Below, piece by piece: positions 54,484-62,384 of a stretch of 64,000 nucleotides of DNA (positions within the stretch are counted from its first letter, which is position 1; the number at the start of each line of letters is the position of its first letter). The DNA lies in assembly GCF_003344865.1 (NCBI RefSeq), contig NZ_CP031165.1:3167910-3231909 (forward strand). Direction: 5' to 3'. The stretch is from Euzebya pacifica. GTDB taxonomy: Bacteria > Actinomycetota > Nitriliruptoria > Euzebyales > Euzebyaceae. The notes below the pieces were generated by a model. That model had not been told where the DNA came from. It saw only the letters and a list, made by a program, of their open reading frames with translations, and ran no database searches. The position numbers and the translations under genes are program-made.

Positions 54484-55910
54484 TGCGCACCCTGCGCGGC
54501 CGGGTCGCGCTGATGTCGGTCCTCGTGGTGGCCATCGCGTTCCTGCTGACCGGCACCGTGATCGTCGGTGCCACGGGGCGTGCGGAGGAGCAGCGGCTGC
54601 GCGATGACCTCCAGGACCGCCTCGAGCAGCTGGAGCTGGCCGGACGGGGGACCCGGCCCGGCAGCTTCGGGCCGCGCCCGGGCGGCCAGTCCCAGAACGA
54701 CCAGAACCAGGACGGGACGTTCGGTGCGCTGGCCGAGCTCAGGATCACCGCCGAACGCACCCTCGGACGGGGCTACTTCCTGGTGGTCCGGCAGGACGAC
54801 GACGTGCTGGCCACCCTCGGCGACGCACCAGCGAACCTGCCCGCACGGGTCTCCGACGTCGGGGTCTCGCGATTCACCGACGAGGGGACGACGTACCTGC
54901 TGCGGACCCAACCCGAGGGACCCGGTGGGGTGACGCTGCAGATCGGCGCGGACGCCAGCCTGCTGGTCGACGAGGCGCAGGAGTCGCTGCGCAACCGGTT
55001 CCTGCTCGTCGGCACGGTCGCCACGCTCCTGACCGGCCTTGCCACGTTCGTGGTCACGGGGTTGGCCACCCGGCCGCTGCGGCAGCTCCGCGAGGGCACC
55101 GAACGCGTCGCCGCCACGGAGGACCTGCGGACGCGAGTGACCGTCGACGATGCGCCGACAGAGGTCGCGGCCGTCGCGGAGGGCCTGAACACCATGCTCG
55201 CCCGGCTCGAACGCAGCCGTGCCGGCCGGGAAGCCGCGCTGCACGCCGCCCGTCGGTTCGCCGCCGATGCCGGCCACGAGCTGCGCACCCCGCTGACCGC
55301 CATGCAGGCCGCCCTCGACACCCTCGTCCGCAACGCGGGGATGCCCCCGGAGATGCGCGAGGAGGTCGTCCTGGAGATCGCCGAGGAGACACGACGGCTG
55401 TCGACCCTGCTGGCGTCGTTGCAGACGCTGGCTCGGGCCGACGCCGGACTGCTCGGCGACGTCGAGCCGCTCGACCTGCGTGACGTGGTCGACGAGGCGG
55501 TCGACGCGGCCCGTCAGCGGCATCCGGGAGTCACGGTTGACGCGGTGCTGGGCGACCGTCCGGCAGCCGTGCGCGGCGCCCGGCCCTGGCTGCGCAGCAT
55601 CGTGGACAACCTGCTGCGCAACGCCGCGATCCACGGCCGTCCCGAGGGACACATCACCGTCCGGGTCGCGCTGGCCGACGACGCCGTGACCCTGACCGTC
55701 GACGACGACGGCACCGGGTTCCCCCTCGAGGAACGCGACCGGGCCTTCGAACGGTTCACCCGAGGTGCGGACGCCACGAACCGACCCGGCAGCGGGCTCG
55801 GCCTGCCGCTGGTCGCCCAGCTGACCTCGCTGCACGGCGGCACCGTCTCCATCGGTGACGCCCCGACCGGCGGGGCCCGGGTGACGGTCGTCCTGCCGCC
55901 GGCGGGGTAG
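54483..55910 (+). CDS. Sensor histidine kinase of the two-component pair
   Basis: 475 residues. TM1 (about 9-31), a ~140-residue extracytoplasmic sensor domain with a Gln/Asn/Pro-rich start, TM2 (about 175-200), HAMP, HisKA with phospho-His in DAGHELRTPLTAM (about 264) and HATPase with N-box NLLRNAAIHG, G1 DDDGTGFP and G2 GSGLGLPLV. All catalytic boxes intact. The start overlaps the regulator stop. Resembles MprB/CseC-type sensors of envelope stress; the signal is unknown. Close to a Ser/Thr kinase, so envelope signalling is a plausible setting. Confidence 0.93.
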   Translation: MRTLRGRVALMSVLVVAIAFLLTGTVIVGATGRAEEQRLRDDLQDRLEQLELAGRGTRPGSFGPRPGGQSQNDQNQDGTFGALAELRITAERTLGRGYFLVVRQDDDVLATLGDAPANLPARVSDVGVSRFTDEGTTYLLRTQPEGPGGVTLQIGADASLLVDEAQESLRNRFLLVGTVATLLTGLATFVVTGLATRPLRQLREGTERVAATEDLRTRVTVDDAPTEVAAVAEGLNTMLARLERSRAGREAALHAARRFAADAGHELRTPLTAMQAALDTLVRNAGMPPEMREEVVLEIAEETRRLSTLLASLQTLARADAGLLGDVEPLDLRDVVDEAVDAARQRHPGVTVDAVLGDRPAAVRGARPWLRSIVDNLLRNAAIHGRPEGHITVRVALADDAVTLTVDDDGTGFPLEERDRAFERFTRGADATNRPGSGLGLPLVAQLTSLHGGTVSIGDAPTGGARVTVVLPPAG

Positions 55911-55916
55911 GCGGGG

Positions 55917-56300
55917 CTACAACGAGGGGTCGGACAGGTCGAGGGTGCGCATCTGCTCCTCGAGGCGGGAGACCTCGATCGCCACGGCCTCCAGGTCGCG
56001 GGCGATGCGGACGTCGAACTGCGGGAACAGGATCTGGAAGGACGTCTCGGCCGCCCCGATCTGCCAGTCCACGGCCTTGCAGAACTCGCCGAGGTCGAAC
56101 TCCCAGGTGAACAGGAGCTCCTCGCCGTCGTCGTGGACCCACTCGGTCAGGAACCGGTTCGGTCGCCGGGCGTACTGCACGACACCCTTGCGGTCGGCCT
56201 GCACCGCATGGAAGTCGAGCGACAGCAACCCGTCGTGCAGTTCGTCGGACACTGGCCCGTCGGCATCGGACTCGGGCGGGAGGTCAGCAGGTTCTGGCAC
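55917..56300 (-). CDS. Unknown soluble protein, 127 aa
   Basis: No family recognised. The sequence is acidic with β-strand and helix patterns: LLSLDFHAVQADRKGVVQYARRPNRFLTEWVHDDGEELLFTWEFDLGEFC, then a C-terminal amphipathic helix (IARDLEAVAIEVSRLEEQMRTL). No signal or TM. GTG start codon lies only 22 bases from the GTG of the divergent PASTA kinase, with a leaderless -10 (TAGGTT) overlapping the kinase -10. Its stop is six bases past that of the convergent sensor kinase. The shared promoter suggests a link with the kinase, but nothing else shows it. Confidence 0.8.
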   Translation of the reverse strand: MPEPADLPPESDADGPVSDELHDGLLSLDFHAVQADRKGVVQYARRPNRFLTEWVHDDGEELLFTWEFDLGEFCKAVDWQIGAAETSFQILFPQFDVRIARDLEAVAIEVSRLEEQMRTLDLSDPSL

Positions 56301-56306
56301 CCGGCC

Positions 56307-56312
56307 AACCTA
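56307..56312 (-). promoter_or_regulatory. -10 element TAGGTT, leaderless promoter of the 127-aa gene
   Basis: On the minus strand TAGGTT (TANNNT) ends 6 bases before the GTG start. Its TA pair is shared with the plus-strand -10 of the kinase gene. Confidence 0.55.
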
Positions 56313-56316
56313 CACT
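56311..56316 (+). promoter_or_regulatory. -10 element TACACT, leaderless promoter of the PASTA kinase
   Basis: TACACT (TANNNT) ends 6 bases before the GTG start of the kinase; no Shine-Dalgarno. It overlaps the opposite-strand -10 by two bases, so two RNA polymerases cannot occupy both at once. Confidence 0.55.
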
Positions 56317-56322
56317 CAGTGG

Positions 56323-58281
56323 GTGTCCACTCCGGCCCCAGGCACGTCCGTCCCCGCCGACACGGCGGGTGAGAAGACGCGCATCCTTGCCGGCCGGTAC
56401 CGCCTCGGTTCGCGGATCGGCGCCGGAGGCATGGCCACGATCCTGCGGGGCACCGACACCCAGATGGACCGTCCGGTCGCCGTCAAGGTGCTGCATCCGC
56501 ACCTCGCCGACGATCCCGAGGTCCGCACCCGGTTCGCCGCAGAGGCCCGCCACGCGGCCTCGCTGAGCCACCCGCACGTGGTCGGGGTCTACGACCAGGG
56601 CGAGACCGACCTGCCGTGGATCGTCCTGGAGCTGATCGACGGACCCAGCCTCCGCGAGGTCCTGGCCACCCACGGCCCGCTGGACCCCGCACAGGTGCTT
56701 GCGGTCATCGAGCCGCTCTGCGACGCCCTGCACGCCGCCCACGGCATCGGCTTGATCCACCGGGACGTCAAGCCCGAGAACGTGCTGATCACCGCCGAGG
56801 GCAGCCCCAAGCTGGCCGACTTCGGCATCGCCCGCGTGATGGCGGCCACCAGCCACACCGCCACCGGCACCCTCGTCGGCAGCGTGCACTACCTGGCCCC
56901 CGAGCTCGTCGACGGGATCGAGGCCACCCCGGCCAGCGACCAGTACGCCCTCGCGGTCGTCGCCTACGAGCTGCTGACCGGCCGCAAGCCGCTGCCGGCC
57001 GACACCCCCATGGCCGTCGCCCTGCGGCACGCCAACGAGGACGTGCCGCCGCCCAGCCGCTACGCCCCCGAGGTCACCCCGGCCATGGACGCCGTGATCG
57101 CCCGGGCAACCTCACGTGATCCCGCCGGTCGGTTCCCCGACGTCGCGGCGATGGGCCGTGCGCTCCGCGAGGCCGTCGACAGCCCCCCGGCCGCCGTGAC
57201 CCACCTCGCCGATGACGGCCAGATGCACACCCTCGTCCTGCCCAGCGAGCTGGCCGAGACCTCGGCCCTGCCGACCCGACCGGCCCGCCGCACGGCCGAG
57301 GAGGACCTCGCGGCCCGCCGTCGTCCCGCCCCGGAGCGGCCCCCACGCCGCTGGCCTCGCCGCGTCGGCATGGTGCTGATCTCCCTCGTCGTCCTCGGCC
57401 TGCTCGGCGCCGGCGGCTGGCTGCTCTACGACACCGTCCTCGTGCCCACGACGATCCTCGGCGACCTGACCGGCCGACCGCAGGCCGAGGTCGTCGCCGA
57501 GCTGCAGGCGGTCGACCTCCGCGTCGACATCGCCGAGGAGGAGCACCGCCTCGACGTGCCTGCCGGCATCGTCACCGGCCAGTCCCCCAGCGAGGGCACC
57601 GAGCTGCGTGCCGGCGAGGTCGTCCAGCTGATCCTGTCCCTCGGCCCCCGGGTCATCGACATGCCCGACGTCCAGCTGCAGCCCTTCGCCGACGTCGAGT
57701 CGCTGCTGCGCGAGACCCACGCCTTCGACCTGCAGATCGCCGAGGAACACCACGACACGGTGCCGGAGGGCGACGTCCTGGCCCAGTCACCTCCGGCTGG
57801 TTCCCCGGTGGAGGAGGGGTCGGTCGTGGCGGTGACGCTGTCGCTCGGGATCGAGCAGGTCGACGTGCCCGACATGGTCGGCGGCACCGCCGAGGACGCC
57901 ACCGCCGCACTGGAGGCCGTCCGGCTGTCCCCCACGGTCACCGAGGAGTGGTCCGACGAGTACCCCGAACGCGGCACGGTGATCGCCCAGGGGGTGGCGC
58001 CGGCCGAGCGCGTGGACGCGCTGACCCAGGTCCCCCTCGTCGTATCCCGTGGACCGCTCAGCCTGCAGGTTCCCGACCTGCGCGGCATGTCGGTCCAGCA
58101 GGCCCGTGACGCCGTCGCTGGCCTCGCCGAGGTCGAGCTGGTCGAGGAGAGCAGCCCGCAGCCGACGCTGGGGCCGTTCACCTACGGCTCGGTCAACGAG
58201 GTCGAACGGCAGATCCCCGAACCGGGCACCACCATCCAGCGGGGCGACTCGATCCAGATCTTCTACTTCGTCGCCAGCTGA
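56323..58281 (+). CDS. PASTA-domain serine/threonine protein kinase (PknB-like)
   Basis: 652 residues. Hanks-type kinase domain (about 25-285): glycine loop IGAGGMATIL, catalytic Lys in VAVKVLHPH, HRDVKPENV (catalytic Asp), DFGIARV, and APE-equivalent LAPELVDG. Juxtamembrane Arg/Pro-rich segment, one TM (about 345-368: VGMVLISLVVLGLLGAGGWLLY), then four extracellular PASTA repeats (about 375-650) that bind muropeptides. This is the PknB/PrkC architecture that couples cell-wall state to division and growth. It is not beside the usual pbpA-rodA-pstP cluster, so a second or relocated kinase is likely. Confidence 0.95.
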   Translation: MSTPAPGTSVPADTAGEKTRILAGRYRLGSRIGAGGMATILRGTDTQMDRPVAVKVLHPHLADDPEVRTRFAAEARHAASLSHPHVVGVYDQGETDLPWIVLELIDGPSLREVLATHGPLDPAQVLAVIEPLCDALHAAHGIGLIHRDVKPENVLITAEGSPKLADFGIARVMAATSHTATGTLVGSVHYLAPELVDGIEATPASDQYALAVVAYELLTGRKPLPADTPMAVALRHANEDVPPPSRYAPEVTPAMDAVIARATSRDPAGRFPDVAAMGRALREAVDSPPAAVTHLADDGQMHTLVLPSELAETSALPTRPARRTAEEDLAARRRPAPERPPRRWPRRVGMVLISLVVLGLLGAGGWLLYDTVLVPTTILGDLTGRPQAEVVAELQAVDLRVDIAEEEHRLDVPAGIVTGQSPSEGTELRAGEVVQLILSLGPRVIDMPDVQLQPFADVESLLRETHAFDLQIAEEHHDTVPEGDVLAQSPPAGSPVEEGSVVAVTLSLGIEQVDVPDMVGGTAEDATAALEAVRLSPTVTEEWSDEYPERGTVIAQGVAPAERVDALTQVPLVVSRGPLSLQVPDLRGMSVQQARDAVAGLAEVELVEESSPQPTLGPFTYGSVNEVERQIPEPGTTIQRGDSIQIFYFVAS

Positions 58282-58289
58282 CCCGGTCG

Positions 58290-59138
58290 TCAGTCGGCCG
58301 ACGTCTCCACGACCACCTCGCTGATGGCGAGCTCGGGCTGTTCGCCCACGACGGCCTCGACGACCAGCCGTACCCGGTCGTCGACGACGCCGTCGGGCAG
58401 GTCGACGGCCTGCGGCCCGTCGATGTCGAGGAGGTCGACGCGGAACTGCCGGCCACCGACCTCGATGCGGATGCCGGCCGCCCGTCCGTGCGCCGCGAAC
58501 GACGTCTCGTCGGCCTGGTCGCCGTTCCACACCAGGACGCGGCGGACCTCCGTCCGGCCGGGGAGCTGGACCTCCAGCCACTCCCCCGTTCCCGGGCCGT
58601 CGGCGCCCTCGTGCCACGCCGTGGTCGCGTCACCGTCGATGGCCTGCAGCGCGCGGTGGCCCTCCACCACGCTGGAGGCCGTTGCGCCGCTGGGTGCCAC
58701 CCCGGCCGCGACGGGCGGGCCGTCCGTCCGGCGGACCTGTGAGGTCACCAGGGCGAGCAGCACGCCGGCGGTCACGAGGCCGGCGAGCAGGACGAGGCTG
58801 AGCAGCACCGGGGAGGTGTCCAGCCCCCGACCGCGAGGGGCGGGGGCGGTGCCGGGGTCCGGTGGGTCGGCCGACCAGTCGTCGGGCAGCGCATCCCCGC
58901 CCGGCACCTCCTCGCGCAGGGGGGTGCCGCAGTGCGCGCAGAGCGGCCGGCTGGCGGCGTTGGATGCCCCGCACACCTCGCACTCCACCAGGCGGGCAGG
59001 CGGTTCGTCGCCGTCGTGGACGCCGGTGGTTTCCGAGGCCTCGATCGGACGTCCGCCGACGGGGGTACCGCACTCCGTGCAGAACCGCGCGGCATCGCCC
59101 AGGTCGGCGCCGCAGTGGTCACAGGTCTCGGCCGTCAT
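58290..59138 (-). CDS. Membrane protein with two zinc ribbons and a discoidin-like extracellular domain
   Basis: 282 residues. Two N-terminal zinc ribbons (CDHC...CTEC, residues ~6-24; CEVC...CAHC, about 53-70) are followed by a Pro/Asp-rich linker, one TM (LLSLVLLAGLVTAGVLLALV, about 110-130) and a C-terminal β-sandwich (about 150-282) whose SSVVEGHRALQAIDGDATTAWHEG segment is the signature of F5/8 type C or NADase-glycan-binding-like modules. Topology would put ribbons inside and a ligand-binding domain outside. Function unknown; its convergent neighbour is the PASTA kinase. Confidence 0.85.
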   Translation of the reverse strand: MTAETCDHCGADLGDAARFCTECGTPVGGRPIEASETTGVHDGDEPPARLVECEVCGASNAASRPLCAHCGTPLREEVPGGDALPDDWSADPPDPGTAPAPRGRGLDTSPVLLSLVLLAGLVTAGVLLALVTSQVRRTDGPPVAAGVAPSGATASSVVEGHRALQAIDGDATTAWHEGADGPGTGEWLEVQLPGRTEVRRVLVWNGDQADETSFAAHGRAAGIRIEVGGRQFRVDLLDIDGPQAVDLPDGVVDDRVRLVVEAVVGEQPELAISEVVVETSAD

Positions 59139-59149
59139 CGTGTCCAGAG

Positions 59150-59155
59150 AGCCTA
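59150..59155 (-). promoter_or_regulatory. -10 element TAGGCT of the zinc-ribbon protein gene
   Basis: TAGGCT (TANNNT) on the minus strand ends 11 bases before the ATG, giving a very short leader. Confidence 0.45.
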
Positions 59156-59208
59156 CCCAGCGGGGGGTGCCTCCGGACCGCAGGCGAGGTGACCGGCCGG
59201 TCGCGCCG

Positions 59209-59214
59209 TAGTCT
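59209..59214 (+). promoter_or_regulatory. -10 element TAGTCT, leaderless promoter of pncA
   Basis: TAGTCT (TANNNT) ends 8 bases before the pncA ATG; no Shine-Dalgarno. Confidence 0.5.
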
Positions 59215-59222
59215 CTGCGGCG

Positions 59223-59828
59223 ATGGACACCGATCTTCACCTCGACCCGTCGACTGCCCTGCTCGTCGTCGACGTCCAGCACGACTTCGCCGACCCCCAC
59301 GGGGGGCTCTACGTCCCCGATGGTGAGGCCATCGTGCCGGGCATCAACGCCCTCGTGGCCGCCGCCAGGCCGGCCGGCAGCACCGTGGTCGCCACGCAGG
59401 ACTGGCATCCGCCGTCGACACCGCACTTCGCCACCGACGGCGGCGTCTGGCCCGTCCACTGCGTCCGCGACACCTGGGGGGCGGCGCTGCACCGTGACCT
59501 GTCGCGCGACGCCGACCTGATCCTGCGCAAGGGCACCGGCGGTGAGGACGGGTACTCGGCCTTCGGCGTGGCCGACCCGACGACCGGGGCGACAACCCCG
59601 ACGGGGTTGGCGGCCTACCTGTCGGCACGCGGGATCACCCGGGTGGTCGTCGTCGGCCTGGCCCTCGACGTCTGTGTGAAGGCGACGGCCCTCGACGCCG
59701 TCGAGGCCGGTCTGGAGACCACGGTCCGGGCCGACCTGTGCCGCGCCGTCGACCTGTCCCCCGGCGACGGCGCCGCAGCCGTGGCGGCCATGCAGGAGGC
59801 CGGCGTGTCGGTCCGGGGCCTGGTGTGA
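59223..59828 (+). CDS. pncA: Nicotinamidase
   Basis: 201 residues. Hydrolyses nicotinamide to nicotinate. Catalytic triad: Asp in VVDVQHDF (about 18), Lys in LRKGTGGEDGYSAF (about 102) and Cys in LALDVCVKATALDA (about 143). Metal ligands appear as QDWHPPSTPHF (Asp-x-His...His, about 59-69). Followed by pncB with overlapping GTGA, so the two form a NAD salvage unit. TAGTCT is 8 bases upstream of the ATG (leaderless). Confidence 0.94.
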   Translation: MDTDLHLDPSTALLVVDVQHDFADPHGGLYVPDGEAIVPGINALVAAARPAGSTVVATQDWHPPSTPHFATDGGVWPVHCVRDTWGAALHRDLSRDADLILRKGTGGEDGYSAFGVADPTTGATTPTGLAAYLSARGITRVVVVGLALDVCVKATALDAVEAGLETTVRADLCRAVDLSPGDGAAAVAAMQEAGVSVRGLV

Positions 59829-61393
59829 GCCTCCGCGAGGGCCGCGGCCCGCTGTTCACCGACCACTACCAGCTGGCCATGGCGCAGGTCCACGTCCGCG
59901 AGGGCCTGGCCGACCGGCTGGCGCAGTTCGACTACTTCTACCGCTCCAACCCCGACTACGGCAGCCACCAGGCGGGCTTCTGCGTCGCGACGGGACTCGG
60001 GCCGCTGCTGGAGTGGATGCAGGACGTGCACGTCACCGACGCGGAGGTGGACGCCCTCTCGCGGTTCACCACCTCCACCGGTGCGCCCGTCTTCGAACCG
60101 GCGTTCCTCGACTGGCTCGCCGAGCACGGCCACTTCCGCGACCTCGTGCTCGAGGCCGTACCCGAGGCCCGTGTCGTGCATCCGCACCTGCCGATCGTGG
60201 TGGTGACCGGTCCCCTGCCCCAGGCGCAGCTGCTGGAGACCGCCCTGCTGAACATGCTGAACTACCCGACGTTGATCGCCACGAAGGCGGCCAGGATCGT
60301 GAAGAGCGCGAAGGGGGCGCCGACGCTGGAGTTCGGGATGCGGCGCGGCCCCGGCGTCGCCGTCGACGAGGCGGCCCGCGCGGCGCTCGTCGGCGGGTTC
60401 GTGTCCACGTCCAACGTCCAGGCCTCGGTCGCCCTCGGGGTGCAGTCAGCCGGCACCCACGCCCATGCGCTGATCCAGGCGTGGATGGCCGACGGACGCG
60501 GCGAGCTCGAGGCCTTCCGTGCCTTCGCCCGGTCCGCACCCGACGACTGCGTGCTGCTCGTCGACACGATCGACACGTTGCGGTCGGGCATGCCCAACGC
60601 CATCACGGTGTTCGAGGAGCTCCGCGAGGCCGGTCACACGCCCGGTGGGGTCCGGCTGGACTCCGGCGACCTGGCGTACCTGAGCGTGCAGGCGGCGAAG
60701 ATGCTGGACGAGGCGGGGTTCACCGAGGCACGGATCGTGCTGTCCAGCGAGCTCGACGAGCTGACGATCTGGCAGATCCTGACCCAGATGGCCGACGAGG
60801 CCGACCGCGAGGGGGTGGACTGGCCCCGGCTCCGCGGCCGCATGACCTACGGCGTCGGCACCCGGCTGATCACCTCCGAGGGCGACGGTGCGCTCGACGG
60901 CGTCTACAAGCTCGTGGGGCTGCAGGACGAACACGGTGAGTGGCAGCCAGCGGTGAAGGTGTCGGAGAACCCCGTCAAGGTGCCGATCCCCGGGCGCAAG
61001 CGGGCGTGGCGGGTCTACGACACCCGCGGACACGCCACCGCCGACGTGATCACCGAGCCCGACGCGACCCCGTTCGCCGACGGGCAGCCCATGCGGCTGC
61101 ACCATCCCCATCGCGACGGGGCCTTCCGGACCATCGCACCGTCGGAGGTGTCCCGCGTCGAGCCGCTGCACGAGGTCGTCTTCGACGGTCGGACGACCCC
61201 GCCCACGGTGTCACCGTCGGCGTCGGGGGACCTCGCCACGCTGCGTCGGCGTTGCACCGACGACATCGCCACCCTCGACGCAGGCGTTCGCCGGCTGGTG
61301 AACCCCCACACCTATCACGTGTCGCTGGACGACCGGACCAAGGCCGTGCAGCGCGAGCTGGTCGCCCGCGCCCGGAGCAGCGTGACAGGGTGA
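59825..61393 (+). CDS. pncB: Nicotinate phosphoribosyltransferase
   Basis: 522 residues, the longer bacterial type. Converts nicotinate and PRPP (with ATP) to nicotinate mononucleotide for NAD. The N-terminal FTDHYQLAMAQVHV and YRSNPDYGSHQAGFCVATGLG, AGTHAHALIQAW (phosphorylated His region, about 208-220), FGMRRGPG and VRLDSGDLAYLSV fit the family. GTG overlaps the pncA stop (GTGA). Pair pncA-pncB completes conversion of nicotinamide to NaMN. Ends close to a bidirectional terminator. Confidence 0.95.
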   Translation: MSLREGRGPLFTDHYQLAMAQVHVREGLADRLAQFDYFYRSNPDYGSHQAGFCVATGLGPLLEWMQDVHVTDAEVDALSRFTTSTGAPVFEPAFLDWLAEHGHFRDLVLEAVPEARVVHPHLPIVVVTGPLPQAQLLETALLNMLNYPTLIATKAARIVKSAKGAPTLEFGMRRGPGVAVDEAARAALVGGFVSTSNVQASVALGVQSAGTHAHALIQAWMADGRGELEAFRAFARSAPDDCVLLVDTIDTLRSGMPNAITVFEELREAGHTPGGVRLDSGDLAYLSVQAAKMLDEAGFTEARIVLSSELDELTIWQILTQMADEADREGVDWPRLRGRMTYGVGTRLITSEGDGALDGVYKLVGLQDEHGEWQPAVKVSENPVKVPIPGRKRAWRVYDTRGHATADVITEPDATPFADGQPMRLHHPHRDGAFRTIAPSEVSRVEPLHEVVFDGRTTPPTVSPSASGDLATLRRRCTDDIATLDAGVRRLVNPHTYHVSLDDRTKAVQRELVARARSSVTG

Positions 61394-61400
61394 GCCTGCA

Positions 61401-61427
61401 GAGCCGCGTCAGCCGGTGACGCGGCTC
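61401..61427. terminator. Bidirectional terminator hairpin after pncB / receiver gene
   Basis: Perfect 11-base arms (GAGCCGCGTCA / TGACGCGGCTC) with a 5-base loop, between the convergent pncB and receiver genes; it includes the last five codons and stop of the receiver gene. No U-tract. Confidence 0.7.
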
Positions 61428-61774
61428 GCGAGGTCGGCGACGAGGTCCTCGAGGTCCTCCAGCCCGAAGGGCTTGGGCAGGTGGACGACGCCGTGGTCGG
61501 CGGCCACGCCGGCGAGCTGACCGGGAAAGGCCGCGGACAGCAACGCCGTCGGGCCGGGGATCAGGTCGTCGGCACGCAAGCGGTCGAGCAGCTCGATGCC
61601 GGTCTCCCCGGGCATCGAGACGTCCAGCAGCATGATGTCGGGCGGGTCGTCGCGACAGATCGCGTAGGCCTCCTCGGCGTTGGTCGCCTCGGCGGTCTCG
61701 TACCCCCACCGTTGCAGGCTGGTCCCGATGATGAAGCGGATGTCCGGCTCGTCATCGACGACGAGGACGCGCAC
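61409..61774 (-). CDS. Single-domain response regulator (receiver only)
   Basis: 121 residues, only a CheY-like receiver: VVDDEPD (acidic pocket), phospho-Asp in MLLDVSMPGETG (about 51), conserved Ser in LLSAAFPG, and the switch Lys in LPKPFGLEDL (about 104). No output domain, so it acts by protein contact, like CheY or phosphorelay receivers. GTG start; AGGAGG overlaps the end of the preceding gene, 11 bases before. Fourth gene of the pfkA-ltaE-oxidoreductase unit, five bases after the previous stop. Its kinase is not in the unit. Confidence 0.9.
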   Translation of the reverse strand: MRVLVVDDEPDIRFIIGTSLQRWGYETAEATNAEEAYAICRDDPPDIMLLDVSMPGETGIELLDRLRADDLIPGPTALLSAAFPGQLAGVAADHGVVHLPKPFGLEDLEDLVADLASRVTG

Positions 61775-61779
61775 GACCC

Positions 61780-62361
61780 CTAACCCTCCTGGTAGGAGTA
61801 GCGTTCCTCGGTGAACGGGCTGGCGTCGTTGTGGTAGCCGCGTTCCTCCCAGAAGCCGCGACGGTCCCCGGCCATGACCTCGATGCCGCTCAACCACTTG
61901 GCCGACTTCCAGGCGTAGCGCTTGGGCAGGATCAGCCGCAGCGGCCAGCCGTGCTCGACGGTCAGGTCCTCGCCGTTGCGTCGCCACGCGAAGAGCACGT
62001 CGTCGTCCAGCATCGCGTCGAGCGGCACGTTGGTGGTGTAGCCCTCGGCGCCGTGCAGCATCACGTGGGACGCCTCCGCCGTGGGCTGCAGCTCGGCGAA
62101 CACGGTGCGGGCGGCCACGCCGTGCCACTCGTTGTCGAACACGCTGAACTTGGTGACGCAGTGGAAGTCCGCGGTGAGCGTGGTCCTCGGAAGGGCCCTG
62201 AACTGCTCGAGCGTCCACGTGGTCGGATGTTCGATGGCGCCGGAGGCCGTGACGGTCCACGTGGCGGCGTCGACCGCCGGCGGTGCGCCGAAGTGCAGGA
62301 CGGGCCAGCCACGGGCCTCGTACTGGCCGGGCGGAAGCCGGTGGGCGTTCGGACTGCTCAT
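61780..62361 (-). CDS. Sulfite-oxidase-like molybdopterin oxidoreductase
   Basis: 193 residues, small members of the sulfite oxidase/YedY (MsrP) superfamily. The molybdenum-ligating Cys is in ADFHCVTKFSV (about residue 68); WSLEQF-like and GWPLRLILPKRYAWKSAKWLSGIEV motifs place the pterin-binding fold. It has no signal peptide or TM, so it is probably cytosolic and needs a partner electron carrier. Twin-arginine signals typical of periplasmic YedY are absent. Substrate unknown; operon mates are pfkA and ltaE. Moco biosynthesis genes are not in the window. Confidence 0.9.
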   Translation of the reverse strand: MSSPNAHRLPPGQYEARGWPVLHFGAPPAVDAATWTVTASGAIEHPTTWTLEQFRALPRTTLTADFHCVTKFSVFDNEWHGVAARTVFAELQPTAEASHVMLHGAEGYTTNVPLDAMLDDDVLFAWRRNGEDLTVEHGWPLRLILPKRYAWKSAKWLSGIEVMAGDRRGFWEERGYHNDASPFTEERYSYQEG

Positions 62362-62384
62362 GTGGGGGGTGTCTCCTGCAGGCG

